Shown here piece by piece: positions 25,870 to 34,752 of a DNA stretch of 64,000 nucleotides. The position numbers were made by a program, and so were the translations under genes. This DNA is from Sphingomonadales bacterium (GTDB lineage Bacteria > Pseudomonadota > Alphaproteobacteria > SMXS01): positions 90,218 to 154,217 of the forward strand of contig JALHLV010000007.1 of NCBI GenBank assembly GCA_022844405.1, in the 5' to 3' direction. Each line of letters opens with the position of its first letter. Within the stretch, counting starts at the first letter, position 1. Below the pieces are notes generated by a model. The model did not search any database, was not told the origin of the DNA, and worked only from the letters and a program-made list of their open reading frames with translations.

Positions 25870-28350
25870 TCAGCCCCGGTTCCACCAGCCCTGGCGTCGC
25901 GGCCGCTTCGGCTCGTCCGCCAGTCCGGCGTCCGCGGTCGCGGGTTCCGGCTCGGGGGCGGGCGCCGCTTCCGTCACCACCTCGGCGACATGGGGCTCGG
26001 GCGCGGGTGCGTCCGCCATGGCGTCGGCCACGAAGGGTTCCGGCTGGTACTCGGCGGGCTGATCCACGCTTGGCGCCAGCGCAGGCGCCTCGTAAGGCTC
26101 GGTCCATTCGGCCTGAGCGGGCGGCGACAGCGCCTCGGCGTAGGCCGGGTAGTCCGGCTGCGGCGCGTCGGGCGCATAGGGTTCGGCCGCCGCGAATTCC
26201 GACTTGCCATCGTCGTCGGCTTCCCACTCGCCATCGACCTCGCCGGTCTCGCCGTCGGTGCCGGCCGCGTTCTGCGCGGTATTGTCGTCGCCGCGCTGCT
26301 TGCGCCGGCGGCGACCGCCCCGGCGGCCCCGGCGACGCTTGGCGCGCTGTTCCTCGCTGCCCTCGCCACCCTCGCCGCCCTGGGCGCTCCCTGAGGCCTC
26401 GGCGGGCTGGTCCGCCGCATCGCCGGCATCGGCGGAATCGTCCTCCGGCTCGGCGGCCTGGACCGGTGGCGGCGTCTCGCCCTTCTGGCGGTCGCGATCA
26501 CGGTCGCGGCCACGGCCGCGGCGGCGGCCCCGGCCGTCGCGGCGCGTATCGTCGTCGCGGCTTTCGGTCTCGCCGGCTTCGGCTTCGCCGGCCTCCGCCT
26601 CGTCCTCGGCGTAATCCGCCTCGGCCACGTCGGGCTCGTCGTCCTCGGCGACCATGAAGTTGTCCTGGGTGATCACCCGCGGCTCGTTCTCCACCTCCTG
26701 CTGGCCCTCGCGGCGCAGGACGTAGTGCGGCCGGTGCATGGCGCTATCGCCCGAGATCTGCACGGAGATGTGGAAGCGTTCCTCGATCGCGTTCAGGTCG
26801 TGGCGCTTGTTGTTGAGGATGTACAGCGCCACGTCGAGCGGCACGGTCAGGTGCACGGTCAGGGCGCGGCCCTTGATGCCCTCTTCCTCGATCACGCGCA
26901 TGATCTGCAGCGCGCTCGACTCCACCGAACGGACCGAACCGGCGCCGGCGCAGACCGGGCACACCACCGTGCTGGATTCCAGCAGGCCCGGACGCAGCCG
27001 CTGGCGCGACATCTCCAGCAGGCCGAAGGTGCTGATCCGGCCCACCTGGAGGCGGGCGCGGTCGGTCTTGAGCGCGTCCTTCATCCGGCGTTCGACGGCG
27101 CGGTTGTTGCGGCTCTCCTCCATGTCGATGAAGTCGATGACCACCAGGCCGGCCAGGTCGCGCAGCCGGAGCTGGCGGGCCACTTCGTCGGCGGCTTCCA
27201 TGTTGGTGCGGAAGGCGGTGCGCTCGATGTTGCGCTCGCGCGTCGACTTGCCGGAGTTGACGTCGATCGAAACCAGCGCCTCGGTCGGGTTGATCACCAG
27301 GTAGCCGCCGGATTTCAGCGGCACGGTGGCGTGGTACATGGTCTCGAGCTGGCTCTCTACCTGGAAGCGGTGGAAGAGGGGGATCGGATCCTTGTACTGC
27401 TTCACCTTCTTGGCGTGGCTGGGCATCAGGAGCTTCATGAACTCCTTGGCGTCCTTGTATCCCTCCGCGCCCTCGACCAGCACCTCGTCGATGTCGCCGG
27501 TATACATGTCGCGGATGGCGCGCTTGACCAGGCTGCCCTCCTCGTAGATCAGCGCCGGCGCGATCGACTTCAGCGTCAGGTCGCGGATATTGCCCCACAG
27601 CCGCAGCAGGTAGGAATAGTCGCGCTTGATCTCGGCCTTGGTGCGGCTGGCGCCCGCGGTGCGGATGATGGTGCCCATGCCTTCCGGCACCTCGAGCTCG
27701 CCCAGGATCGACTTCAGCCGCTTGCGGTCGGTGGAGCTGGGGATCTTGCGGCTGATGCCGCCGCCCCGCGCCGTGTTGGGCATCAGCACGCAGTAGCGGC
27801 CGGCCAGCGACAGGTAGGTGGTCAGCGCCGCGCCCTTGGTGCCGCGCTCTTCCTTGACCACCTGCACCAACAGGATCTGCCGGCGCTTGATGACTTCCTG
27901 GATCTTGTAGCGCCGCTGCATGGGCGAGCGGCGCACCTCGGCGGCATCGTCGAAGCCGTCGTCGGCGCCGACCTGCTCCACGTCGTCGCCGTCCTCGCCC
28001 TCGCTGGCGTCGCCGCCGCGGTTGCGCGGCTCGTCGCTGAACTCGTCGCGGCGGCTGGCGTCATGCGCTGCCTGCTCGGCAAGCAGGGCGCGCCGGTCCT
28101 CGACCGGGATCTGGTAGTAGTCGGGGTGGATTTCGGTGAAGGCGAGGAAGCCGTGGCGATTGCCGCCGTACTCGATGAAGGCCGCCTGAAGCGAGGGTTC
28201 GACCCGCGTCACGCGCGCCAGGTAGATGTTTCCTCTCAGCGAAGCCTTGCTGGCGGCTTCGAAGTCGAATTCCTCAATGCGGTTGCCGTGGACGACAGCC
28301 ACCCGGGTTTCCTCCGGGTGGGCCGAATCTAGAAGCATGCGTGTGGACAT
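25870..28350 (-). CDS. rne: Ribonuclease E
   Basis: 826 residues. The N terminus has the S1 domain with ASLRGNIYLARVTRVEPSLQAAF and YGGNRHGFLAFTEIHPDYY, then the catalytic DNase-I-like domain with VSIDVNSGKSTRERNIE and VVIDFIDMEE supplying the two metal-binding Asp residues. The Zn-link is CPVCAGAGSV. From about residue 570 the C-terminal half is low complexity with long Arg/Gly-Arg clusters (KRRRGRRGGRRRRKQRGD) and Ala/Pro/Glu stretches, typical of the alphaproteobacterial degradosome scaffold. Starts at 28350 (MSTRMLLDSA); ATG 28371 adds only seven residues. Confidence 0.95.
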   Translation of the reverse strand: MSTRMLLDSAHPEETRVAVVHGNRIEEFDFEAASKASLRGNIYLARVTRVEPSLQAAFIEYGGNRHGFLAFTEIHPDYYQIPVEDRRALLAEQAAHDASRRDEFSDEPRNRGGDASEGEDGDDVEQVGADDGFDDAAEVRRSPMQRRYKIQEVIKRRQILLVQVVKEERGTKGAALTTYLSLAGRYCVLMPNTARGGGISRKIPSSTDRKRLKSILGELEVPEGMGTIIRTAGASRTKAEIKRDYSYLLRLWGNIRDLTLKSIAPALIYEEGSLVKRAIRDMYTGDIDEVLVEGAEGYKDAKEFMKLLMPSHAKKVKQYKDPIPLFHRFQVESQLETMYHATVPLKSGGYLVINPTEALVSIDVNSGKSTRERNIERTAFRTNMEAADEVARQLRLRDLAGLVVIDFIDMEESRNNRAVERRMKDALKTDRARLQVGRISTFGLLEMSRQRLRPGLLESSTVVCPVCAGAGSVRSVESSALQIMRVIEEEGIKGRALTVHLTVPLDVALYILNNKRHDLNAIEERFHISVQISGDSAMHRPHYVLRREGQQEVENEPRVITQDNFMVAEDDEPDVAEADYAEDEAEAGEAEAGETESRDDDTRRDGRGRRRGRGRDRDRDRQKGETPPPVQAAEPEDDSADAGDAADQPAEASGSAQGGEGGEGSEEQRAKRRRGRRGGRRRRKQRGDDNTAQNAAGTDGETGEVDGEWEADDDGKSEFAAAEPYAPDAPQPDYPAYAEALSPPAQAEWTEPYEAPALAPSVDQPAEYQPEPFVADAMADAPAPEPHVAEVVTEAAPAPEPEPATADAGLADEPKRPRRQGWWNRG

Positions 28351-28781
28351 TAAAACGGGCTCCAAGCCCATGGGCGTCGCGTCTTGAGGGCGCGTCCTGC
28401 CGGGGCGTGTTGTGGGGGAATACGGCCCGGAAGGACGCTTCGCTCTGAAGCGCCACGCCTTGATTCAACGTGAAATCCAGGTCAGCAACGGGCCGCGGGT
28501 TCATCAGTATCCTTACGATCTGTCTTCATTCCGCGGTTAGCGATCAACCGGCGTTTCATCGGCGCTGACAGGAATGGCGCCGTCCTGGGACGGCCTCCGC
28601 TGCTGCATCCGGAAAACCCGCTTCGGTTTGCCGCGAAAGACGAGAGCAGGCGAACAATAGCGTGACAAGCCTCTGAATTGCAATGAAAACCGGCGACCGC
28701 CACCATTCCTGCCATCTCGCTCTGGCCAAGCCGCATCATGATGATTACCTTTCCCGGATGGGGCTGTCCGAAGACGGATCG
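28351..28781. other. Intergenic region between divergent rne and amidase genes
   Basis: About 430 bp. On the minus strand it is the leader and promoter region of rne; RNase E messages often have long structured 5' leaders used in autoregulation. A perfect 6 bp stem CGCTTC / GAAGCG (28436-28452) with a 5-base loop lies 86-102 bases before the rne start. In-frame codons upstream of 28782 (from 28683) lack protein-like features. No other gene seen. Confidence 0.5.
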
Positions 28782-30011
28782 ATGGGAACGTTCGGGGCCG
28801 GGCGCGGTGGCCGCGCCTGCATGATTCTGCTCGTCTTTGTCGTGTTTTTCGCCGGTCTGGGCAGCGCGTCGGGGCAGCCGTCGGTGACCGGTGTCCGGAT
28901 CGGCACTCATCCGGATTCTACCCGCTTCGTGCTCGACCTGTCCGAGAACATCCAGGTCAACGTCTTCACCCTGGCCGATCCGTACCGTGTGGTGATCGAC
29001 ATGCCGGCGCTCGACTGGAAGGCGCCCGATGGCGGCCAGGGCCAGGCCGGCGAGACCGAGGGCCTGGTCGAGCGCTACCGCTTCGGCCTGTTCCAGCAGG
29101 GCAACGCGCGTCTGGTGCTCGACCTGCGCAAGCCCGCGTCGGTGCGCCAGGCGTTCGTGCTGCCGCCGCAGGGCGCCTATGGCTACCGCTTCGTCCTCGA
29201 CCTGGAGGCGACCGACCGGGCCAGCTTCATGAAGACCGTGCAGGTGCCGCCCGCGGCGCCGTCGCCGCGGCCACCCGCGGCGGTCCAGTCGGCGCCGCAC
29301 AAGCGCGACGACAGCCGCCGCACCGTGGCCGTCGACGCCGGTCATGGCGGCGTCGATCCGGGAACGATCAGCGGCGACGGAACATACGAGAAGCAGGTGA
29401 CGTTGAGCGTCGCGCTGGAGCTGAAGCGCCAGCTTGAACGGACAGGCCGCTACAACGTGATCGTGACCCGCCAGAGCGACATCTTCATCCCGCTGGGCGA
29501 ACGGGTCGAGATCGGCCGCCGCGCCAAGGCCGACCTGTTCGTCTCGCTGCATGCCGACGCCATCGCCGACAGGAATATCCGCGGCGGCACGGTCTACACC
29601 CTGTCCGAGACCGCCTCGGACAAGGAAGCCGCCGCGCTCGCCAGCAAGGAAAACAAGGCCGACATCATCGCCGGCGTCGACCTGGGCAAGCAGTCGCCCG
29701 AGGTGACCGACATCCTGATCGACCTGATGCAGCGCGAGACCATGAACTATTCCATCGAGTTCGCGACGCTGCTCATTCCCAATCTCGAGCGGTCGGTGCT
29801 GATGCGCACCAATTCGCACCGCTTCGCCGGCTTCCGGGTGCTGAAGGCGCCCGACGTGCCGTCGGTGCTGGTCGAGATGGGCTATCTGTCAAATGCCGAA
29901 GACACCAGATACCTGAAGTCGGAGAAGGGCCGGCGCGAGATCGCCGCGGCGGTTGCGGGCGCGATCGACGACTATTTCCAGCGCCATGACTCGCGGCTTT
30001 CGTCGCCGTGA
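28782..30011 (+). CDS. N-acetylmuramoyl-L-alanine amidase, AmiC-like
   Basis: About 409 residues: signal/anchor (MILLVFVVFFAGLGSASG), an N-terminal AMIN domain (VRIGTHPDSTRFVLDLSENI), a Pro-rich linker, and an Amidase_3 catalytic domain. Zinc ligands are visible in VAVDAGHGGVDPG (His), TYEKQVTLS (Glu) and LFVSLHADAI (His), and the catalytic Glu in SVLVEMGYLSN. It cleaves peptide stems from glycan strands at the septum. Start is uncertain (28758, 28782 or 28821 are possible); 28782 leaves a normal signal peptide. The order rne, amidase, PBP1A, prfB is conserved in alphaproteobacteria. Confidence 0.93.
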   Translation: MGTFGAGRGGRACMILLVFVVFFAGLGSASGQPSVTGVRIGTHPDSTRFVLDLSENIQVNVFTLADPYRVVIDMPALDWKAPDGGQGQAGETEGLVERYRFGLFQQGNARLVLDLRKPASVRQAFVLPPQGAYGYRFVLDLEATDRASFMKTVQVPPAAPSPRPPAAVQSAPHKRDDSRRTVAVDAGHGGVDPGTISGDGTYEKQVTLSVALELKRQLERTGRYNVIVTRQSDIFIPLGERVEIGRRAKADLFVSLHADAIADRNIRGGTVYTLSETASDKEAAALASKENKADIIAGVDLGKQSPEVTDILIDLMQRETMNYSIEFATLLIPNLERSVLMRTNSHRFAGFRVLKAPDVPSVLVEMGYLSNAEDTRYLKSEKGRREIAAAVAGAIDDYFQRHDSRLSSP

Positions 30012-30120
30012 CGCGGCCTTGCCCGGACGCGGCCGATGGCGGCTTGTCGCGGGCCGCGGGGTGCCATATTTTCCGGTTGTCTCCCGGCCCGAATCCCGTT
30101 GGACGAGAGCATAAGGGCCG

Positions 30121-32580
30121 ATGGCTACAAGCAACGTAAATCGTTATGTGAAGATCGCGGCGGGCACCGTCGGCGCCATTGTCCTGGCGGTGGTGATCGT
30201 GGTGTTCGTGATGCTGTACCGCTTCGGCGCGGCGCTGCCGGACGTCGATCAGCTGCGCAACTACGAACCGCCGGTGACCACCCGCATCCATGCCGCAGAC
30301 GGCCGCCTGGTCGCCGAGTATGCGCGTGAGCGGCGGCTGTTCGTGCCGCTCGAGGCGATCCCCCAGCGGGTGATCGAGGCGTTCATGGCCGCCGAGGACA
30401 AGAACTTCTACGATCATGGCGGCATCGACTACATCGGCGTGATCCGCGCCGTGTTCGAGAACTTCTACAACAAGGCCACCGGCCAGCGGCTGGTGGGTGC
30501 CTCGACCATCACCCAGCAGGTGGCGAAGAACTTCCTGCTTACCAACGAGGTATCCTATTCGCGCAAGATCAAGGAGGCGATCCTCGCCTACCGCATCGAG
30601 CGTGCGTTCGACAAGGACCAGATCCTCGAGCTCTATCTGAACGAGATCTATCTGGGCCAGGGCATGCATCCGCAGGGCTCCTACGGCGTCGCCGCGGCCG
30701 CCCAGTCCTATTTCGACAAGGCGCTGTCCGAGCTGGACCTGGCCGAGGCGGCCTATCTGGCGGCCCTGCCCAAGGCGCCCAGCAACTATCACCCGGTCAA
30801 GCACCCGCAGGCCGCCAAGGGCCGGCGCGACTGGGTGCTGCGGCGCATGGCCAGCGACGGCTTCATCACCCGCAAGGAGCGCGACGCGGCCATCGCCGAG
30901 CCGCTGAAGATGCGCGCGCCGCAGGGCGAGCGGGTGTTCACCGCCGACTATTTCAACGAGGAGATCCGCCGCGAGATCGCCGCGCTCTACGGCTACGACG
31001 CGCTTTATGATGGCGGCCTGTCGGTGCGCTCGACGCTCGATTCCCGGCTGCAGGCCATCGCCGAGACGGCGCTGCGCAATGGCCTGGTGACCTATGACCG
31101 CCGCCACGGCTGGCGCGGTCCCATGGCCCGCATCACGCTCGACGACTGGAAGAAGAAGCTGGCCGGCCTGAAGATATCGACCGGTCCGCGCGAATGGCGG
31201 CTGGCCGCCGTCCTGTCGGTAGGCGTCGACGGCGCCGCCATCGGCACCATCGACGGCGACCGCGGCACCATCCCGTTCTCGCGCATGTCCTGGGCGCGGC
31301 CCGCGTTGAGGGAGCAGGACGTGGGCGCGGCGCCGTCGAAACCCTCCGACGTGGTCAAGCCCGGCGATGTGATCGTGGTCGAGAAGGCGACGGGCGAGGG
31401 CGCGGGCGCCGACGAGTACAGCCTGCGGCAGATACCCAAGGCGGAAGCCGCCATCGTCGCCATGGACCCGCATACCGGCCGCATCCTGGCGCTGGTGGGC
31501 GGCTTCGACTACAACGCCAGCCAGTTCGACCGGGCGATGCAGGCGGTCCGCCAGCCCGGTTCGGCGTTCAAACCGTTCGTCTACGCCGCCGCGCTCGACA
31601 GCGGGTTCACGCCGTCGGACCTGGTGCTCGACGCGCCGTTCGTCATGGACCAGGGCCCGGGCCTGCCGAAATGGCGGCCGCAGAACTATTCCAACGAGTT
31701 CTATGGCCCCAGCACGCTGCGCATGGGCATCGAGAAGTCGCGCAACGTCATGACCGTGCGGCTCGCACAGCAGGTCGGCATGACCAAGATATCGGCCTAT
31801 GCGCACAATTTCGGCATCACCGACAAGATGCCCAAGGTGCTCGCCATGTCGCTCGGCGCGGGCGAAACCACGGTGATGAAGCTGACCAACGCCTACGCCA
31901 TGTTCGTCAATGGCGGCAAGCGCATCACCCCGAGTCTGATCGACCGCATCCAGGACCGCTGGGGCCGCACCGTCTACCGGCATGACAAGCGCCCGTGCCC
32001 GGGCTGCTCGGCGCCGGGCTGGGCCAATCAGCCGGCTCCGGTGATCCCCGACAACCGCGAGCAGGTGGTCGACCCGGCCACGGCGTATCAGATGGTGTCG
32101 ATGCTGGAAGGCGTGGTCCAGCGCGGCACCGGCGCCCGGGTCAACGCCATCGGCAAGCCGCTCGCCGGCAAGACCGGCACCACCAACGACAATTTCGACA
32201 ACTGGTTCGTCGGTTTCTCGCCCGACCTGGCGGTCGGCACCTATGTGGGATTCGACACGCCGGGCACCCTGGGCAGCAAGGAGACCGGCGCCAGTTCGGC
32301 CGCGCCGATCTTCCAGGAGTTCATGGAGAAGGCGCTGAAGGGCCAGCCCGCCATTCCGTTCCGCATTCCGCCGGGCATCAGGCTGGTGCGCGTCAACAGC
32401 AAGACCGGCCAGCCCACGTCGCCCGACGACCACAACGTGATCCTCGAGGCGTTCAAGCCCGGCACCGAACCGAACGGCCAGCGCAACGTCCTCGACGGAT
32501 CAGGGGTTGACGGATCGGACGGCGGCGTGCCATTGCCGGGGGAGAGATCCGCCCCGGTCGGCACCGGCGGCCTTTACTAG
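30121..32580 (+). CDS. mrcA: Penicillin-binding protein 1A (bifunctional)
   Basis: 819 residues. A membrane anchor (TVGAIVLAVVIVVFVMLY, residues 17-34) is followed by the GT51 glycosyltransferase domain with the catalytic Glu in FMAAEDKNFYDHGG, GASTITQQVAKNF and LNEIYLGQG. The transpeptidase domain has SxxK in QPGSAFKPF, SxN in EKSRN, and KTG in LAGKTGTTND. An OB-like insert lies between the domains. It polymerises and crosslinks peptidoglycan. ATG 30121 follows AAGGGCCG. Confidence 0.97.
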   Translation: MATSNVNRYVKIAAGTVGAIVLAVVIVVFVMLYRFGAALPDVDQLRNYEPPVTTRIHAADGRLVAEYARERRLFVPLEAIPQRVIEAFMAAEDKNFYDHGGIDYIGVIRAVFENFYNKATGQRLVGASTITQQVAKNFLLTNEVSYSRKIKEAILAYRIERAFDKDQILELYLNEIYLGQGMHPQGSYGVAAAAQSYFDKALSELDLAEAAYLAALPKAPSNYHPVKHPQAAKGRRDWVLRRMASDGFITRKERDAAIAEPLKMRAPQGERVFTADYFNEEIRREIAALYGYDALYDGGLSVRSTLDSRLQAIAETALRNGLVTYDRRHGWRGPMARITLDDWKKKLAGLKISTGPREWRLAAVLSVGVDGAAIGTIDGDRGTIPFSRMSWARPALREQDVGAAPSKPSDVVKPGDVIVVEKATGEGAGADEYSLRQIPKAEAAIVAMDPHTGRILALVGGFDYNASQFDRAMQAVRQPGSAFKPFVYAAALDSGFTPSDLVLDAPFVMDQGPGLPKWRPQNYSNEFYGPSTLRMGIEKSRNVMTVRLAQQVGMTKISAYAHNFGITDKMPKVLAMSLGAGETTVMKLTNAYAMFVNGGKRITPSLIDRIQDRWGRTVYRHDKRPCPGCSAPGWANQPAPVIPDNREQVVDPATAYQMVSMLEGVVQRGTGARVNAIGKPLAGKTGTTNDNFDNWFVGFSPDLAVGTYVGFDTPGTLGSKETGASSAAPIFQEFMEKALKGQPAIPFRIPPGIRLVRVNSKTGQPTSPDDHNVILEAFKPGTEPNGQRNVLDGSGVDGSDGGVPLPGERSAPVGTGGLY

Positions 32581-32607
32581 AACTGAAAATCGAAGGTTAT
32601 CAAGACG

Positions 32608-33739
32608 ATGCGAGCCGAAATTCAGGCACAAGTTGACTCAATCGAGCAGTCGTTGGAACTGCTGAGGAGGTCTCTTTGACTGGGATCGGGCGGTCAGGCG
32701 TCTCGACGAGCTGAACCAGCTTTCCGAAGACCCCAATCTCTGGAACGATCCGGGCAGGGCGCAGAAGCTGATGCGCGAGCGCACCCGGCTGGACCAGGCG
32801 GTCGCTGCCACCAGGCGGATCGAATCCGGCCTTTCCGAGAACCTGGAACTGGCCGAAATGGCCGAGGCCGAGGGCGACACGGCCATGGTCGACGACGCCC
32901 AGCAGGCCCTCAAGGAGCTCGCGGCCCTGGCCCATGCCAAGCGCATCGACGCGCTGCTGTCGGGCGAGGCGGACGGCAACGATACCTATCTGGAAATCCA
33001 CGCGGGCGCCGGCGGCACCGAGAGCCAGGACTGGGCCTCCATGCTGCTGCGCATGTACACCCGCTGGGCCGAGTCCAAGGGCTACAAGACCGAGCTGATG
33101 GAAAACAGCGACGGCGAGGAGGCCGGCATCAAGTCCGCCACCATCCAGATCAAGGGCGAGAACGCTTTCGGCTGGCTGAAGACCGAGGCCGGCGTGCACC
33201 GGCTGGTGCGCATCTCGCCCTATGATTCCAACGCCAGGCGGCACACCAGCTTCGCCAGCGTCGGCGTCTATCCGGTGGTCGACGACACCATCGAGATCGA
33301 GATCAACGACAAGGACCTGCGCATCGACACCTACCGGTCCTCGGGCGCGGGCGGCCAGCACGTCAACACCACCGACAGCGCCATTCGCATCACCCACATC
33401 CCGACCAACATCGTCGTGCAGTGCCAGAACGAGCGGTCGCAGCACAAGAACCGCGCCACCGCCATGAAGATGCTGCAGAGCCGGCTCTACGAGGCCGAGC
33501 TGCGCGCCCGCGAGGAAAAGGCCCAGGCCGCGGCGGCGTCCAAGACCGACATCGCCTGGGGTCACCAGATCCGCTCCTACGTGCTGCAGCCCTACCAGAT
33601 GGTGAAGGACCTGCGCACCGGCGTGGAATCTTCCCAGCCCGACCTGGTGCTCAACGGCGGCATCGACGACTTCGTCGCCGCAGCGCTGGCCCAGAAAGTC
33701 GACGGCAAGGCGGGCGAGGCGATCGAGGATCTGAGCTAA
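32608..33739 (+). CDS. prfB: Peptide chain release factor 2 (programmed +1 frameshift)
   Basis: 376 residues made by a +1 shift: codons 1-23 run 32608-32676, base 32677 is skipped, and translation continues at GAC 32678. The zero frame meets TGA at 32677-32679. After the shift the protein reads [15 protein letters not shown], the usual RF2 start of domain 1. The hydrolysis motif GGQ is in [20 protein letters not shown]. The stop-recognition tripeptide region reads [14 protein letters not shown], i.e. SPY rather than E. coli SPF, which I recall as usual for alphaproteobacteria. RF2 reads UAA and UGA. Follows mrcA by 27 bp. Confidence 0.96.
32664..32680 (+). promoter_or_regulatory. prfB autoregulatory frameshift site
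   Basis: AGGAGG (32665-32670), then TCT, CTT, TGA, C. This is the known prfB layout: a Shine-Dalgarno-like hexamer three bases before the slippery CTT, followed by an in-frame UGA and C. When RF2 is scarce the ribosome pauses at UGA and slips +1 from CUU to UUU. E. coli has AGGGGG TAT CTT TGA C at the same place. Confidence 0.93.
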
Positions 33740-33751
33740 CTCTCGGCTTCC

Positions 33752-33771
33752 ATACCGCCAAAGGGCGGTAT
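33752..33771 (+). terminator. Stem-loop after prfB
   Basis: ATACCGCC and GGCGGTAT form a perfect 8 bp stem with loop AAAG, 13 bp after the prfB stop. There is no T-run, so it may be a weak or Rho-assisted terminator, or an mRNA 3' end stabiliser. Confidence 0.45.
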
Positions 33772-33860
33772 CCGGGCTTGACGAGTTGTCTTGCCGGGTG
33801 GAGGAAAAACTCCATGGCCATGGGTTAGGTATGGCGAGGTACGGCCACACGAGGTGCTTG

Positions 33861-34115
33861 ATGGATACGGTGAGTCAAAAAAGTGCCAAGCAGGCGTGCA
33901 ACCAGTTCTCAAAGCTGCTCGATGCCGCCGAGAATGGTCAGTCTACGACTATCACGCGCCATGGTTGCCCGGTTGCGATCCTCGTTCCCATTGAGCTCCC
34001 GAGTAATTCGCCTCGCCAACTTTCGCTGCTCTCGATGGCGGGGACCGGTTGCGGCCTATGGGGTAACGATAGCAGCGGTGAAATTCACCGGCTCCGAGAC
34101 GAATGGGATCGCTGA
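33861..34115 (+). CDS. Orphan Phd/YefM-type antitoxin
   Basis: 84 residues. Residues 6-44 (KSAKQACNQFSKLLDAAENG, TTITRHGCPVAILVPI) match the Phd/YefM DNA-binding fold, and the C terminus SGEIHRLRDEWDR is typical of antitoxins that bind PIN toxins. GAGG lies 6 bp before ATG 33861. No complete toxin gene follows; on the other frame the sequence after it reads AEFADLPRLRIAS, like the last residues of a PIN protein. Probably a decayed pair whose antitoxin survives. Confidence 0.68.
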   Translation: MDTVSQKSAKQACNQFSKLLDAAENGQSTTITRHGCPVAILVPIELPSNSPRQLSLLSMAGTGCGLWGNDSSGEIHRLRDEWDR

Positions 34116-34171
34116 GTTTGCCGATCTGCCTCGTCTGAGGATTGCGTCAGGAGCGACGAGCAATAACGATA

Positions 34172-34195
34172 AAGGGCAGCCTCTCGGCCGCCCTT
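34172..34195 (-). terminator. Terminator after the bactofilin gene
   Basis: On the minus strand AAGGGCGGCC, loop GAGA, GGCTGCCCTT (one G-T pair) form a 10 bp stem followed by TATCGTTATTG. It lies about 33 bp past the bactofilin stop. Confidence 0.7.
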
Positions 34196-34227
34196 CGCTT
34201 AACTGAACAGGTCGAACTGGCTTTTCT

Positions 34228-34752
34228 TCAGTTCGCCGGCGTCGTAGGGCGGACCGGGGCGCCGCCGTTGGTCGGCGTCTCCGTCGTCGGGGACGCGGCG
34301 GGCTGACCGGCCGGCTTGGCGGCCGGGCGGCCGGTGCCGCTCTCGAGCGGGTTGTCGACATGGACGAACTGGCCCTCGATGTGGGCGCCCGCCTCGATGG
34401 AGATGATCTCGTGCCACACGTCGCCCTGGACCTTGGCGGTGCGCTCCAGGCGCACGCGGCGGGCGCGGATGGTGCCCTTCAGCTTGCCGTGGATGATCAC
34501 GGTCTCGGCGACCACGCTGCCGGTCACTTCGGCGCTCTCGCCGATGGTCAGCGAGCCGCAATGCAGGTCGCCCTCCATGCGGCCGTCGAACTGCACTTCG
34601 CCGGTGGTGATCAGATTGCCCTTGAGCTGGACGTCGCCGCCGATGATCGACGGCGTGTTCGCGGCGGAGCGGTTCGGATTGGTGGACACTAGGTTGCCTT
34701 CCCTTTCTTTGATGGGCTGCTTGCCGTCGCGGGGGTCAGATTGCCTGAACAT
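34228..34752 (-). CDS. bacA: Bactofilin
   Basis: Up to 174 residues. The central beta-helical bactofilin domain is clear: IIGGDVQLKGNLITTGEVQF, DGRMEGDLHCGSLTIGESAE, VTGSVVAETVIIHGKLKG, with the typical roughly 20-residue turns. Both ends are Pro/Thr/Ala-rich and disordered. A GTG at 34689 preceded by GGGAAGG is an alternative start that removes 21 residues and the 17 bp overlap with the M23 gene. Bactofilins polymerise without nucleotide and recruit envelope enzymes. The gene follows an M23 peptidase gene, the known bacA-lmdC arrangement. Confidence 0.92.
   Translation of the reverse strand: MFRQSDPRDGKQPIKEREGNLVSTNPNRSAANTPSIIGGDVQLKGNLITTGEVQFDGRMEGDLHCGSLTIGESAEVTGSVVAETVIIHGKLKGTIRARRVRLERTAKVQGDVWHEIISIEAGAHIEGQFVHVDNPLESGTGRPAAKPAGQPAASPTTETPTNGGAPVRPTTPAN

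Noticed and set aside
29773..32433. An 886-residue frame opposite PBP1A and the amidase
   Set aside because: Shadow frame; PBP1A on the plus strand has all its catalytic motifs.
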